Under the pieces are notes generated by a model. That model was not told the origin of the DNA. It ran no database searches and was given only the letters and a program-made list of their open reading frames with translations. A stretch of 64,000 bases of DNA from Paenibacillus sp. JDR-2 (lineage in GTDB: Bacteria; Bacillota; Bacilli; Paenibacillales; Paenibacillaceae), in the NCBI RefSeq assembly GCF_000023585.1, contig NC_012914.1, forward strand, positions 706,001 through 770,000. Reading direction: 5' to 3'. Numbering within the stretch: the stretch's first letter is position 1; each line of letters begins with the position of its first letter. Position numbers and translations under genes: made by a program. Of the stretch, positions 8,712-17,100 are shown piece after piece.

Positions 8712-8999
8712 GTGCTAGGATCGCTTACACTTTGGATGGAAGTTGCTTTGTGGGTCGTGCTGGGCTCGATGGGTGCAAACTTGTTGGTTGACTTGTTCAA
8801 AATGGTAACAGGCGGCAAATTCTCGATGGACTTCGTATTGGGCTACCTGAAAGACCTGTTGTACTACGTGATGCCGCTGCTTCTTCTTGCGGGACTTTCC
8901 TTAATGGACGTAACAGGCTGGGTCGTTCTGGTTGGTTATTACTTGGGCGCGCTCGCAGTGCTCCTGAAGTATCTCATGGACTTGAAAGGAAAATTATAA
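8712..8999 (+). CDS. Small membrane protein of unknown function
   Basis: 95 residues, starting with GTG at 8712 behind a near-perfect GGAGGTGAT site (8698-8706), which suggests high expression. Three hydrophobic stretches (about 8-29, 45-63 and 67-87) and a basic tail KGKL. I do not recognise the family. Size and topology recall small holins, but there are no lysis or phage genes nearby. It is followed by its own terminator and sits alone between the apbE operon and a repeat-rich gap. Confidence 0.6.
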   Translation: MLGSLTLWMEVALWVVLGSMGANLLVDLFKMVTGGKFSMDFVLGYLKDLLYYVMPLLLLAGLSLMDVTGWVVLVGYYLGALAVLLKYLMDLKGKL

Positions 9000-9061
9000 T
9001 CCATGTTGGATGCAGCAGTCGGCAAGCAGTTAAACAAGGGCTGAGCATCTTCGGATAGGAT

Positions 9062-9099
9062 AGGCCGGGGCTTCTTACGGGAGAGCTCCGGCCTTTAGT
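9062..9099 (+). terminator. Terminator after the 95-residue membrane protein
   Basis: Stem AGGCCGGGGCT (9062-9072) with AGCTCCGGCCT (9084-9094), one G-T or mismatch position, then TTAGTTTG. The position 63 bases after the stop fits. Confidence 0.6.
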
Positions 9100-9186
9100 T
9101 TGTATGAAATGGGTGGCAGAAGCCGCCGTGAAACTAATCGTACCCCTTGAGCACTCTTGTACACCCTTGTGCCATCTGCATCACGG

Positions 9187-9321
9187 CTAACGAAACTAGG
9201 TAACGCTATTCGGTTGATCTGGCGGGATTTTTGATTCTAACGAAACTAGGTGACGCTATTCCATGCTTCAACTTTGCTTTTTACCGCCAAAGTGTCCAAT
9301 AACGTTACTATGTTTCGTTAG
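9187..9321. repeat. Three-copy intergenic repeat (two direct, one inverted)
   Basis: A 24-base unit beginning CTAACGAAAC and ending ACG(C/T)TATT occurs at 9187-9210 and 9237-9260 (direct, period 50, one mismatch) and inverted at 9298-9321 (about 20 of 24 matching copy 1). Flanking bases such as GATTCTAACG and GAATCTAACG are also shared, so the ancestral unit is longer. This fills most of the 384-base gap between 9000 and 9383; I see no gene there. Confidence 0.8.
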
Positions 9322-9383
9322 ATTCGAGAATCGGCCGGTTTTCATGAAATAAGGCTATGAATTTTGTTAGAGGTAAGATTCTC

Positions 9384-10265
9384 TCAAGGCAATAGAGCCA
9401 GGAAGGACTTCGTCGCCGAGGACATAGGTATGCCTCGCAGCGTAGCAATGCCGATAGGGCGGCCGGGAAAAGTCTCAGTTAGAGGGATTTCAACCAGCTC
9501 TCCACGCTGTAACTCTTCCGCGACGTAGTTGCGAATAACAAAGGCCAGGCCAAAGCCGCTTTTGGCGAATTGGACGAGCAGGTCCACGCTGCCGAGTTCG
9601 AATTCAGGGGTAAACGTGCTTCCGTGAGACGCCGCGTAATCATCCAGGTAACGTCTCGTGCTGCTTCCTTTTTCGAGTAGCAGCAGCGGATAGGCATTCA
9701 ATTGCTCCAAAGTAAGCGGCGGACCGCCGGAGAGCGATTGATAACCTTTGCCCCCGACAAAACAGTCCTGAAGCAGCGTGCTTTCGCTTATAGCAACTTG
9801 CTTGTCGGATACGGGCAAGCTGACAATGCCGAAGTCGATCTTGCCTTCTTTAAGAAGTGCAAGCGTCTCGGGGGTTGTCCGGTTGGTAACCCTGACGCGG
9901 ACGCCGGGATGCTGCTCATGGAACTGCTCCAGATAAGGCAGCAAATAATGCTTGCACAACGTATCGCTCGCCCCTATCGCTATTTCCCCGGTATGGAGAT
10001 TATTCATCTCGGCTATCGCTTTTTCTCCAATCTGAACGGATTGGAAGGCTTGCTCGATGTATTGCAGTAGCACGGTTCCTTCTTTGGTTAAAGTGACTCC
10101 CCTAGGCGTCCGGAAGAAAAGCTGCCCTCCAAGCGTGCTCTCCAGCTGCTTGACCGTATGACTTACGGCAGGCTGGGTAATATGAAGCTGCTCGGCGGCT
10201 TTCGATAAGCTTCCGGTCTTGGCAATCCAATAAAAAACGCGGTACCACTCCAAATTCACTTCCAT
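9384..10265 (-). CDS. LysR family transcriptional regulator
   Basis: 293 residues. N-terminal winged helix-turn-helix (about 3-62; SLSKAAEQLHITQPAVSHTVKQLE is the recognition region) followed by a LysR substrate-binding domain with GEIAIGASDT and the typical FGIVSLPV strand. Resembles the CysL/YwfK group. It is divergently transcribed from the purA paralogue with 102 bases between starts, the usual arrangement for a LysR regulator and its target. The effector is unknown. Confidence 0.88.
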   Translation of the reverse strand: MEVNLEWYRVFYWIAKTGSLSKAAEQLHITQPAVSHTVKQLESTLGGQLFFRTPRGVTLTKEGTVLLQYIEQAFQSVQIGEKAIAEMNNLHTGEIAIGASDTLCKHYLLPYLEQFHEQHPGVRVRVTNRTTPETLALLKEGKIDFGIVSLPVSDKQVAISESTLLQDCFVGGKGYQSLSGGPPLTLEQLNAYPLLLLEKGSSTRRYLDDYAASHGSTFTPEFELGSVDLLVQFAKSGFGLAFVIRNYVAEELQRGELVEIPLTETFPGRPIGIATLRGIPMSSATKSFLALLP

Positions 10266-10290
10266 AGGTATTCCTCACATTTATATCAGA

Positions 10291-10316
10291 TATTAGTTAT
10301 ATGAATTATTCTAATA
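10291..10316. promoter_or_regulatory. Candidate LysR operator
   Basis: Inverted repeat TATTAG (10291-10296) and CTAATA (10311-10316) separated by 14 AT-rich bases, in the middle of the divergent LysR-purA intergenic region. It contains the T-N11-A type dyad expected of LysR boxes. Confidence 0.5.
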
Positions 10317-10367
10317 CACTTCTCGGGCTTTATCATTAGTAAGTAAGCAATTGATGAAGCGGAGGTT

Positions 10368-11651
10368 ATGAGAATGACAGTAACGGCGATCGTAGGCGCA
10401 AATTGGGGCGACGAAGGAAAAGGGAAGATGACCGATGTATGGGCGGCGCAATCCTCTTACGTTGTCCGGTTCCAAGGCGGAAGCAACGCGGGACATACGA
10501 TTATTAACGATTTCGGGAAGTTTGCCCTGCATATGCTTCCCTCGGGTGTTTTTAACCCAAACGTTACGAATGTTATTGGTCCCGGCACAGCGCTGGATAT
10601 TGGAGTTTTGTTGGATGAGCTGAAGGCCTTGTCGGCGCGAGGGGTACCAACTCCTAAAATAATCATTTCGGATAGAGCTCAGATTGTATTGCCTGTGCAC
10701 CGGTTATTCGATGAGCTGGAAGAGGAGAGGCTGGGAAACAACAGCTTTGGGTCCACGAGACGCGGTATTGCTCCTTTTTATGCGGATAAATATACCAAGC
10801 TTGGAATACAGGCAGCCGATTTACTAGAACCTGCCCGTTTGCTTAAGCGTGTAGAGCGTTTGCTTGAAGCTAAAAACGTACTCCTGCAGCATCTTTACGG
10901 ACAGCCTCCGATGCAGGCGGAAGACTTGATGCCGGAGCTGCTTGAGCAAGCGAAGCTGTTGGCACCGTATATAGGCGACACAACCTCGTTGCTCCAGAAG
11001 GCCTATATCCATGGAGAACCTATTTTGCTGGAGGGACAATTAGGGGCGCTTCGGGATCCCGATCATGGGATCTATCCTTATACCACCTCGTCCTCAACGC
11101 TCGCGGGCTTTGCGTCGGTTGGGGCAGGGCTTCCTCCGTATGCCATCCAGCAGGTCGTTGCCGTGACCAAAGCCTATTCCAGCTGTGTTGGCGCAGGACC
11201 GTTTGTATCCGAGCTTCAAGGAGCACAGGCGGAGGAGCTTAGGAAGCGGGGCGGAGATGCCGGCGAATACGGCGTAACGACCGGCCGGCCTAGACGCGTC
11301 GGTTGGTTTGACGCCGTTGCAACGCGATACGGCTGCCGTCTGCAGGGAGCAACATCGGTCGTGTTGACGAACCTGGATGTCTTAGGCTATTTAGACGAGA
11401 TTCCGGTTTGCGTCGGCTATGAAACGGCGGACGGGGTTATCGATGACTTCCCTATTACCTCCAAGCTTGAAGGCGCAAAGCCCGTTTACAAATCAATGCC
11501 CGGTTGGAAAAGCACGATCTCCGAGATTAGACAATTTGATGATTTGCCTCTTGCGGCCAAACAATACGTAGAGTTTGTCGAGTCCGAGATTGGCGTTCCG
11601 ATCGCGACGATTTCCGTTGGACCTAAACGTGATCAGGTGATTACGAGATAA
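10368..11651 (+). CDS. purA: Adenylosuccinate synthetase
   Basis: 427 residues, full length. It joins IMP and aspartate using GTP, the first committed step to AMP. The catalytic Asp15 lies in NWGDEGKGK and His43 in SNAGHT. Other family motifs are STRRGI, TTGRPRRVGWFD, LTNLDVL, the MPGW segment and a C-terminal VGPKRDQVI. The N-terminal strand (AIVGANWGDEGKGKMTD) differs from the common VVGxQWGDEGKGKxxD, and the LysR-divergent context is unusual for housekeeping purA, so this may be a second, specialised copy. An alternative start is the ATG two codons downstream. Confidence 0.9.
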   Translation: MRMTVTAIVGANWGDEGKGKMTDVWAAQSSYVVRFQGGSNAGHTIINDFGKFALHMLPSGVFNPNVTNVIGPGTALDIGVLLDELKALSARGVPTPKIIISDRAQIVLPVHRLFDELEEERLGNNSFGSTRRGIAPFYADKYTKLGIQAADLLEPARLLKRVERLLEAKNVLLQHLYGQPPMQAEDLMPELLEQAKLLAPYIGDTTSLLQKAYIHGEPILLEGQLGALRDPDHGIYPYTTSSSTLAGFASVGAGLPPYAIQQVVAVTKAYSSCVGAGPFVSELQGAQAEELRKRGGDAGEYGVTTGRPRRVGWFDAVATRYGCRLQGATSVVLTNLDVLGYLDEIPVCVGYETADGVIDDFPITSKLEGAKPVYKSMPGWKSTISEIRQFDDLPLAAKQYVEFVESEIGVPIATISVGPKRDQVITR

Positions 11652-11741
11652 GTTAAGTGTAAGTGAAAGGTCAATTCTCCGGGGCAGCCGGAATAGGATG
11701 GGATTAGGGCTTTTTAAAGGTGGAAGTACGGAGGTGGGCTC

Positions 11742-12053
11742 ATGGGGAGCAAAGCTGTTTTGGAAGAGCTGCTGTTATCCTGGCCGGGCGTAACCACGGG
11801 GCCTCACCGGTTCGGCGGAATCGAATTTGCGGTGAACGGCAAGGAGATCGGACATCTTCATGGCGGTCGGCTGGTAGATCTATTATTGCCAAAGGCTAAG
11901 CGGGATGAAGCCGTAACGACCGGCAAAGCCAAGTCACACCATATTCTGCCGGAGTCCGGCTGGGTTTCCGTTTATTTGAACACGGAAGACGATCTTGCCC
12001 ATGCCATTGAACTGCTGCGTTTTAACTATGAACGGTTTGCCCAAGTTCCCTAA
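11742..12053 (+). CDS. DUF5519 (luciferase-domain-like) protein
   Basis: 103 residues behind a CGGAGGTG site. Sequence features such as the WPGVTTGPHRFGGIEF start, the IGHLHGG strand and the HHILPESGWVSV stretch match the small DUF5519/luciferase-like family, whose function is unproven. No membrane segment or signal peptide. Stands alone between purA and sspH. Confidence 0.6.
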   Translation: MGSKAVLEELLLSWPGVTTGPHRFGGIEFAVNGKEIGHLHGGRLVDLLLPKAKRDEAVTTGKAKSHHILPESGWVSVYLNTEDDLAHAIELLRFNYERFAQVP

Positions 12054-12124
12054 CGGATTGGGCGCATATTCCATTCCTCCTTCGCTCATACTGTAATGAG
12101 TTTGAAGCAGAGGAGGATCTTGAA

Positions 12125-12370
12125 GTGGACATTAACCGCGCCAAAGAAATTGCCGCTTCTCCGGTGATGGAGGACGTGAAGTATAACGAAATGCAGGTGT
12201 ACATTCAGCACGTGGATGATGCGAGGGGGACGGCGCGCATCTACCCGTTATCCAATCCGGAGCAGGAGCTTGATGTGCCGGTACGCAGCTTGGTTGAGCA
12301 ATCATCCACGATGGCAATGGAAGTTGAACAAGTCGCTTGCCGGGTATCCGATGGCGAAACGGAACAATAG
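12125..12370 (+). CDS. sspH: Small acid-soluble spore protein, H type
   Basis: 81 residues, GTG start at 12125 preceded by GAGGAGGATC. The N-terminal 58 residues carry the SspH pattern: DINRAKEIAASP, VYIQHVDD, GTARIYPL and a VPVRSL segment. SspH is a minor spore-core protein made in the forespore. Known SspH proteins are about 59 residues; the extra 20-residue C-terminal tail (Met/Glu/Val-rich) is unusual. Terminator at 12382-12418. Confidence 0.88.
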   Translation: MDINRAKEIAASPVMEDVKYNEMQVYIQHVDDARGTARIYPLSNPEQELDVPVRSLVEQSSTMAMEVEQVACRVSDGETEQ

Positions 12371-12381
12371 GAATTTGTAAA

Positions 12382-12418
12382 ACAAAGCATGGCGGGTTAC
12401 CGCTGTGCTTTGTTTTTT
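12382..12418 (+). terminator. Terminator of sspH
   Basis: Stem ACAAAGCA/TGCTTTGT with an inner GCGG/CCGC pairing, followed by six T residues. Confidence 0.85.
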
Positions 12419-12469
12419 GTATAATGAATCTTTCAGCAGTTAGTCAGCCGGTAGGAGAGAAGAACGTTA

Positions 12470-13390
12470 ATGAAACAACAAGCTCAATTGAAATCCAGTT
12501 TACTATTAATACTCGCTGCCTTTATATGGGGATTCGCTTTTGTCGCCCAGCGTCAGGGGATGGAGCATACAGGGCCGTTTACCTTTAACGCGGTCCGATT
12601 TGTATTGGGCGCTATATCGTTATTGCCGCTTATTTGGATCATGGATCGCAAATCCGGCCAGACCAAGGCGCAGCTTCGCGGTTCCTTTAGAAGCGCCTCT
12701 AAGTACGGAGTGTGCACGGGACTTATTTTGTTCGTTGGGGCTTCCTTGCAGCAAATTGGACTGATGTATACAACCGCGGGAAAAGCAGCCTTTGTTACGG
12801 GACTGTATATTGTTATCGTACCGTTCTTCGGGTTGTTTCTGAAGCAACGGTTTGGCGTGAACAGCGGCATAGGTGCCGTTCTGGCGGTTATCGGCCTGTA
12901 TTTATTATGCATGACTAATGATCTGACGTTGGGAAAAGGGGACTTGTACGAGCTTGTCGGGGCATTGTTCTGGTCTGTTCATATCCTGATGATCGACCGG
13001 TTCTCCCGCAAGACGGACGGACTAAAGCTGTCGCTTGCGCAAATTTTGACCTGCTCGGTGCTGAGCTTTATAGCAGCCTTCTCTACGGAAAAGGTGGAGC
13101 TGTCCGGTCTGTCCGACGCTATGATTCCGTTGTTATACGGCGGGATTTGTTCCGTGGGTATTGCGTATACGCTGCAAATTGTTGGCCAGAAAAACGCGCA
13201 TCCTGCGCAGGCGGCCATTATTTTGAGCCTGGAGACTGTGTTTGCCGCCATCGGAGGATACCTGCTGCTGGACGAGGTGCTTGGCGTCCGCGCGGGAATC
13301 GGCTGCATGTTTATGCTGGTCGGCATGATTGTGCCGCAGCTTCCGCCGCTCTGGCGGGTTAACCGTAAAAATCGTTCACTTCTTGAATAA
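12470..13390 (+). CDS. EamA/DMT family exporter
   Basis: 306 residues with about ten membrane segments in two EamA halves (about 10-145 and 158-292). The family exports small metabolites and amino acids; the substrate cannot be told from sequence. ATG with a GGAGAG site. Its 3' end overlaps the convergent HD-domain gene by 32 bases. Confidence 0.82.
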   Translation: MKQQAQLKSSLLLILAAFIWGFAFVAQRQGMEHTGPFTFNAVRFVLGAISLLPLIWIMDRKSGQTKAQLRGSFRSASKYGVCTGLILFVGASLQQIGLMYTTAGKAAFVTGLYIVIVPFFGLFLKQRFGVNSGIGAVLAVIGLYLLCMTNDLTLGKGDLYELVGALFWSVHILMIDRFSRKTDGLKLSLAQILTCSVLSFIAAFSTEKVELSGLSDAMIPLLYGGICSVGIAYTLQIVGQKNAHPAQAAIILSLETVFAAIGGYLLLDEVLGVRAGIGCMFMLVGMIVPQLPPLWRVNRKNRSLLE

Positions 13391-13904
13391 ACAGGGCAAA
13401 CAGGGGATGCGAAGAGCTGTCCTCAGGCTTAGCGAACGCTTCGGCCAAGCTTTTGTAATACCAGGCTTGCTCCTTTTCGCCTCGTTTGAACCGTGACCAG
13501 AAAGAAGGACCGGATGTTTCAAACTCCCGTTTCATGCTTCGAAGGTTATGCAGTTTGTCGGCGCAGGCTACCAAGCGGATTTCCAGCGAAGAAGAGGGGA
13601 GACTCTCGATCGTATGGGTTTTCCGTTCTTCCCAGCTTAAGGATTTATCCGGCTCGGAGCAGCCCTTCACAATAAACGTAATCTCAGGACCAAACCGGTC
13701 GGTTAGCTGCTGCTCGGTCGTATCCGTATCTTCAAGCACATCATGGAGAAGGGCTGCAATAATCACTTCTTCGCTGTAGTTGTACGAGGATAGAAGCATC
13801 GCCACTCCGAAAGGATGGGATATGTAAGGTATGCCGGTTCCTTTGCGGTATTGGGCTTGATGGGCGGTTGCTGCAAACTCGATCGCGACATCCATTACGT
13901 TCAT
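13359..13904 (-). CDS. HD-domain phosphohydrolase (small alarmone hydrolase-like)
   Basis: 181 residues from the ATG at 13904, which has an AAAGGAGCTGATC site; an upstream in-frame start at 14021 has none and would run into a repeat palindrome. The pattern RKGTGIPYISHP, then ALLHDVLEDT, then ADKLHNLRS is that of the SpoT/MESH1 hydrolase fold, where the His and Asp residues bind manganese. A stand-alone (p)ppGpp hydrolase is therefore likely, though some members act on other nucleotides. Convergent with the EamA exporter gene, overlapping it by 32 bases. Confidence 0.78.
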   Translation of the reverse strand: MNVMDVAIEFAATAHQAQYRKGTGIPYISHPFGVAMLLSSYNYSEEVIIAALLHDVLEDTDTTEQQLTDRFGPEITFIVKGCSEPDKSLSWEERKTHTIESLPSSSLEIRLVACADKLHNLRSMKREFETSGPSFWSRFKRGEKEQAWYYKSLAEAFAKPEDSSSHPLFALFIQEVNDFYG

Positions 13905-14004
13905 TTGATCAGCTCCTTTAACGTTATTGACTATATTATACGGAGAAGGAGCAAGTATTACGAGTAAAGCCGGCTTATTATGTTGCTCCAGGCATACAGG
14001 CAGT

Positions 14005-14027
14005 TTAACGATATGCGGCATCGTTAA
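14005..14027. repeat. Dispersed palindrome, copy 1
   Basis: 23-base palindrome with arms TTAACGAT and ATCGTTAA around a seven-base core (ATGCGGC). The same arms recur at 24177-24199 and 24229-24251. Copy 1 lies in the gap between the HD gene and the mutanase gene. Confidence 0.75.
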
Positions 14028-14066
14028 GGCTTTTTCCGGATCGCCCGCGGCGAGCAGCAGAACGGA

Positions 14067-14102
14067 AAGGCCCGCCCAGTCATCGAGGACTGGGCGGGCC
14101 TT
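14067..14102 (-). terminator. Terminator-like hairpin after the mutanase gene
   Basis: Strong stem of 15 bases (14067-14081 with 14088-14102; GGCCCGCCCAGTC arm), loop ATCGAG. On the minus strand it is followed by CCTTTCCGTT rather than a clean T-run, so termination may be partial. It also ends transcripts coming the other way. Confidence 0.6.
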
Positions 14103-14111
14103 CGTTGTTTA

Positions 14112-17100
14112 TTACCAGTTATTCCCGGACACGCGGGTAACGGTGAAGTTCGGGCTTTGCGCTTCGCCGTAAATGGCGGAGATGCCCGGGTTGTTGACCT
14201 TCACGTTGGTAAAGCTTGCTCCGCCGTAAGCAGGGCCTTGGCCTTGCTCGGCGCGTAAGACAAGCTTGATGCCGTAACGGGAAGGATTGTTGATGTTGAC
14301 GTTCTCGACGCGGATATTTTGCATCACCATATTGTTTGGCGTCATGGACTGGAACATAAGACCGAAGTAGACCGGATTATTGATGTCTACGTTTTTGATC
14401 AGGATGTTCTTGATTGCCCGGTCCCCGCCGTAGATCCAGATTGCGCCAAAGTTCTGGTAATCGTTAATCTTATCGTCGGCGCCAACGCTGGTCCAGAAGT
14501 CGCCGCCCGTGCGGTCCAGCGTTGCTCCGTCAATGACGGTATCCTGGTCGCCGAAGCCAAGCGTGTTGTAGCCGAAGCTGTAGCTGCTGATCGTGATGCC
14601 CGGATACGTCAATGTATCCGCGCCGTACAGGTTCTGGAACAGGTTATCCGAACCGCCGTATACGGCAAAAGCAGCCGCGCGGCGCACGTTAGTCGCCGTC
14701 AGGTTCGTATACTTGTTGCCAACGTTGTAAGAGCCGCCGGAATCGGTAGCGCTGAACAGAGCGAAGGAATCGTCGCCTGTACCACGCGCATAATTGTTGT
14801 CGATCACGTTGTACGAGGAGCCGTTTGTCATGTTGATCCCGTCTGCAAAGGTATTCTTGATCCGGTTGTTCTTGAACGTGTTGTAGGAGGAGTTAACCCC
14901 CCAGTAGAGGCAGACAAAATGCTCGACCCAGATGTTCTGAACCGTTACGTTCTGCATGCCGTTGCCATCGATGAATTTGCCCGGTCCATCCACCCGGTTG
15001 ATGTAGTTGCCCCATGCCGACAGGTCGCGAATCGTTGATCCGTTAGCCGCCGCGCTGATGTTGAAGCCAACATCCGTATTGGACTGGCTTTGAGGAGCAA
15101 CCAGCTTCGTGTACCAAGGACCGGCGCCTACGATTTCCGTTGCGCGGCCATAAAGGAAGATTTTGCTGTTGATCGTCCATTCGCCGGCTGGGATGTAGAT
15201 GCCTTTCTTCGTATTATCCTGTCTGAACTCCGTCAGCGCCTGATCAATCGACTTGGACGCCGATACGGCCACGTATTTGGTTGGATCCGGGTTCGCTTGA
15301 GGCGGTGCCACATTCTCGGTTTCGAGCAGATCGACGTAGATCCAGGATACGTCGCCGGCATCCTTCTGGATCTTGATTTTGGTTCCCGCCGGATATACCT
15401 GATCCAGCATCAGCTGCGCGTCCTCATAGAGCCAATAAGCCGTTAAGCCTGCGCCGGGCGCATTGTCGTAGCCCAAACGGCCAAGCGTGCTAGGCGTTGC
15501 GTACAGGTAAGAGAACTTGGAGGATACGTTGAATTTGCCTTTGCTTACGCCATCCGCATAGATGCTGACCGTTCCGGTCGTATTCTCGGCAACCGCATTG
15601 CGGAGAACAAACGCGTTCGCCGGGGAAGTCAGCGTAAATTCCACGTATTCTCCCGCAGCGTCCAGATAGACGGATGAACGGCCGGATGCTTCGCCGGCAT
15701 AATCGCCAGGTTTGAAGTTAGGAGCCAGCTTTGTGCCGTTAGTCGCATTGGAGGCCGATTCCGCCTCAATGATAGTGAACGGCATGTTTGCTCCGCGGCC
15801 CGAGTACAAGCTTACGGTATTGCTGTTATTGGTTTGCTTGGTGCTGACTTCGCTGCCGTCGGCGGCTACCGTCGTGGTTACCGAATAGCTGCCGTTAACC
15901 GCAGTCCAAGTGCCCATCGTTACGTTAACGGATTGGCCTGCCGCAAGGGATCCGGTATACGAGCCGTTCCAGGTCTGAACGGTTGCGCCGGATGCGTTCT
16001 TCAATGCCACGGAAATCGGATGAGCGCCGGCCGCGGAAGCGATATTCCCTTGGTTTTTCAGGTTAGTCGTAAAAGTAACCGTGTTGCCCGCGCTTGGGTT
16101 GCTTGGGTTCCAGGTCGTCGATACGATTAGGTCGGAGCTTTGCACGGCGGCAACGGTGATGCCCGCCGAGTTGCTGTAGCTGTTGTTGTTATTGTTTTGC
16201 TCAATAACGGTATTGCTCTCATCGACCTTTGCGCTTACCGGATAATTGCCGGCATTTCTTGCCCCGGCATTAACCGATACCGTAGCTGTCGCATTGGCAG
16301 CCAAGGCAGCTACGGGAGCCGTGCCAACAAGCTCGTTGCCAAGGTAGAAGTTCACCGAAGAGGCAGGGGAGCTGGCGTTGCCGATATTTTTTACGGTTGC
16401 GTTAAGGGTAATGGCATCCGTCTCCACCGGATTGGCTGGCGTCCAGGTCATGCCCGTAATCGTCAGATCCGGGTTTGGAGCAGGCGTGCCGTATATTTCG
16501 AATTCCGCTACCTGACCGCCAGATGCGCCGGAGTTCGCCGTAATATTCAGTTGAACCTTGCTCACGGTAGCGGTAACCGGAATGGTAACCGTGTTGCCGG
16601 AAGAAGGGTTAAACGTATAGGACTGTGCGGATACCAGATTGCTGAAGGTTGTTGTGCTTTGGTTGGCTCCCAATACTTGAATCGTTTGGGTACGCGTGCT
16701 CCATTCGGTGGCCGGATTCAGCTTCACCACGACCGAAGTAAGGTCATGATTGGCGCCGAGATCAACGGTCAGCTGGCTTGGATTGCCGCTGCCTTCCCAG
16801 TAAGTGGACGTGCTGCCGTCATTGCCGTTAGCAGCTACATACGTAAAGGTTGAAGAAGAAGCGGTTATGGTTTTGCCTAATGCTACGTTCCCACTGGCCG
16901 GAGGCGTAGGTGTAGGAGTTGGAGTAGGCGTTGGTGTAGGCGTCGCAGTAGGAGTAGGCGTTGGTGTAGGTGTAGGCGTTGGTGTAGGAGTCGGTGTAGG
17001 TGTAGGCGTCGGCGTAGGTGTAGGCGTTGGAGTCGGCGTAGGAGTAGGTGTCGGCGTAGGAGTTGGTGTCGCCGAAGCTGCCACGGAAATCTGGTCCAGA

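Noticed and set aside
8712..8999. Phage holin
   Set aside because: Size and topology would allow it, but there are no lysin or phage genes near and the gene has its own promoter-like region and terminator.
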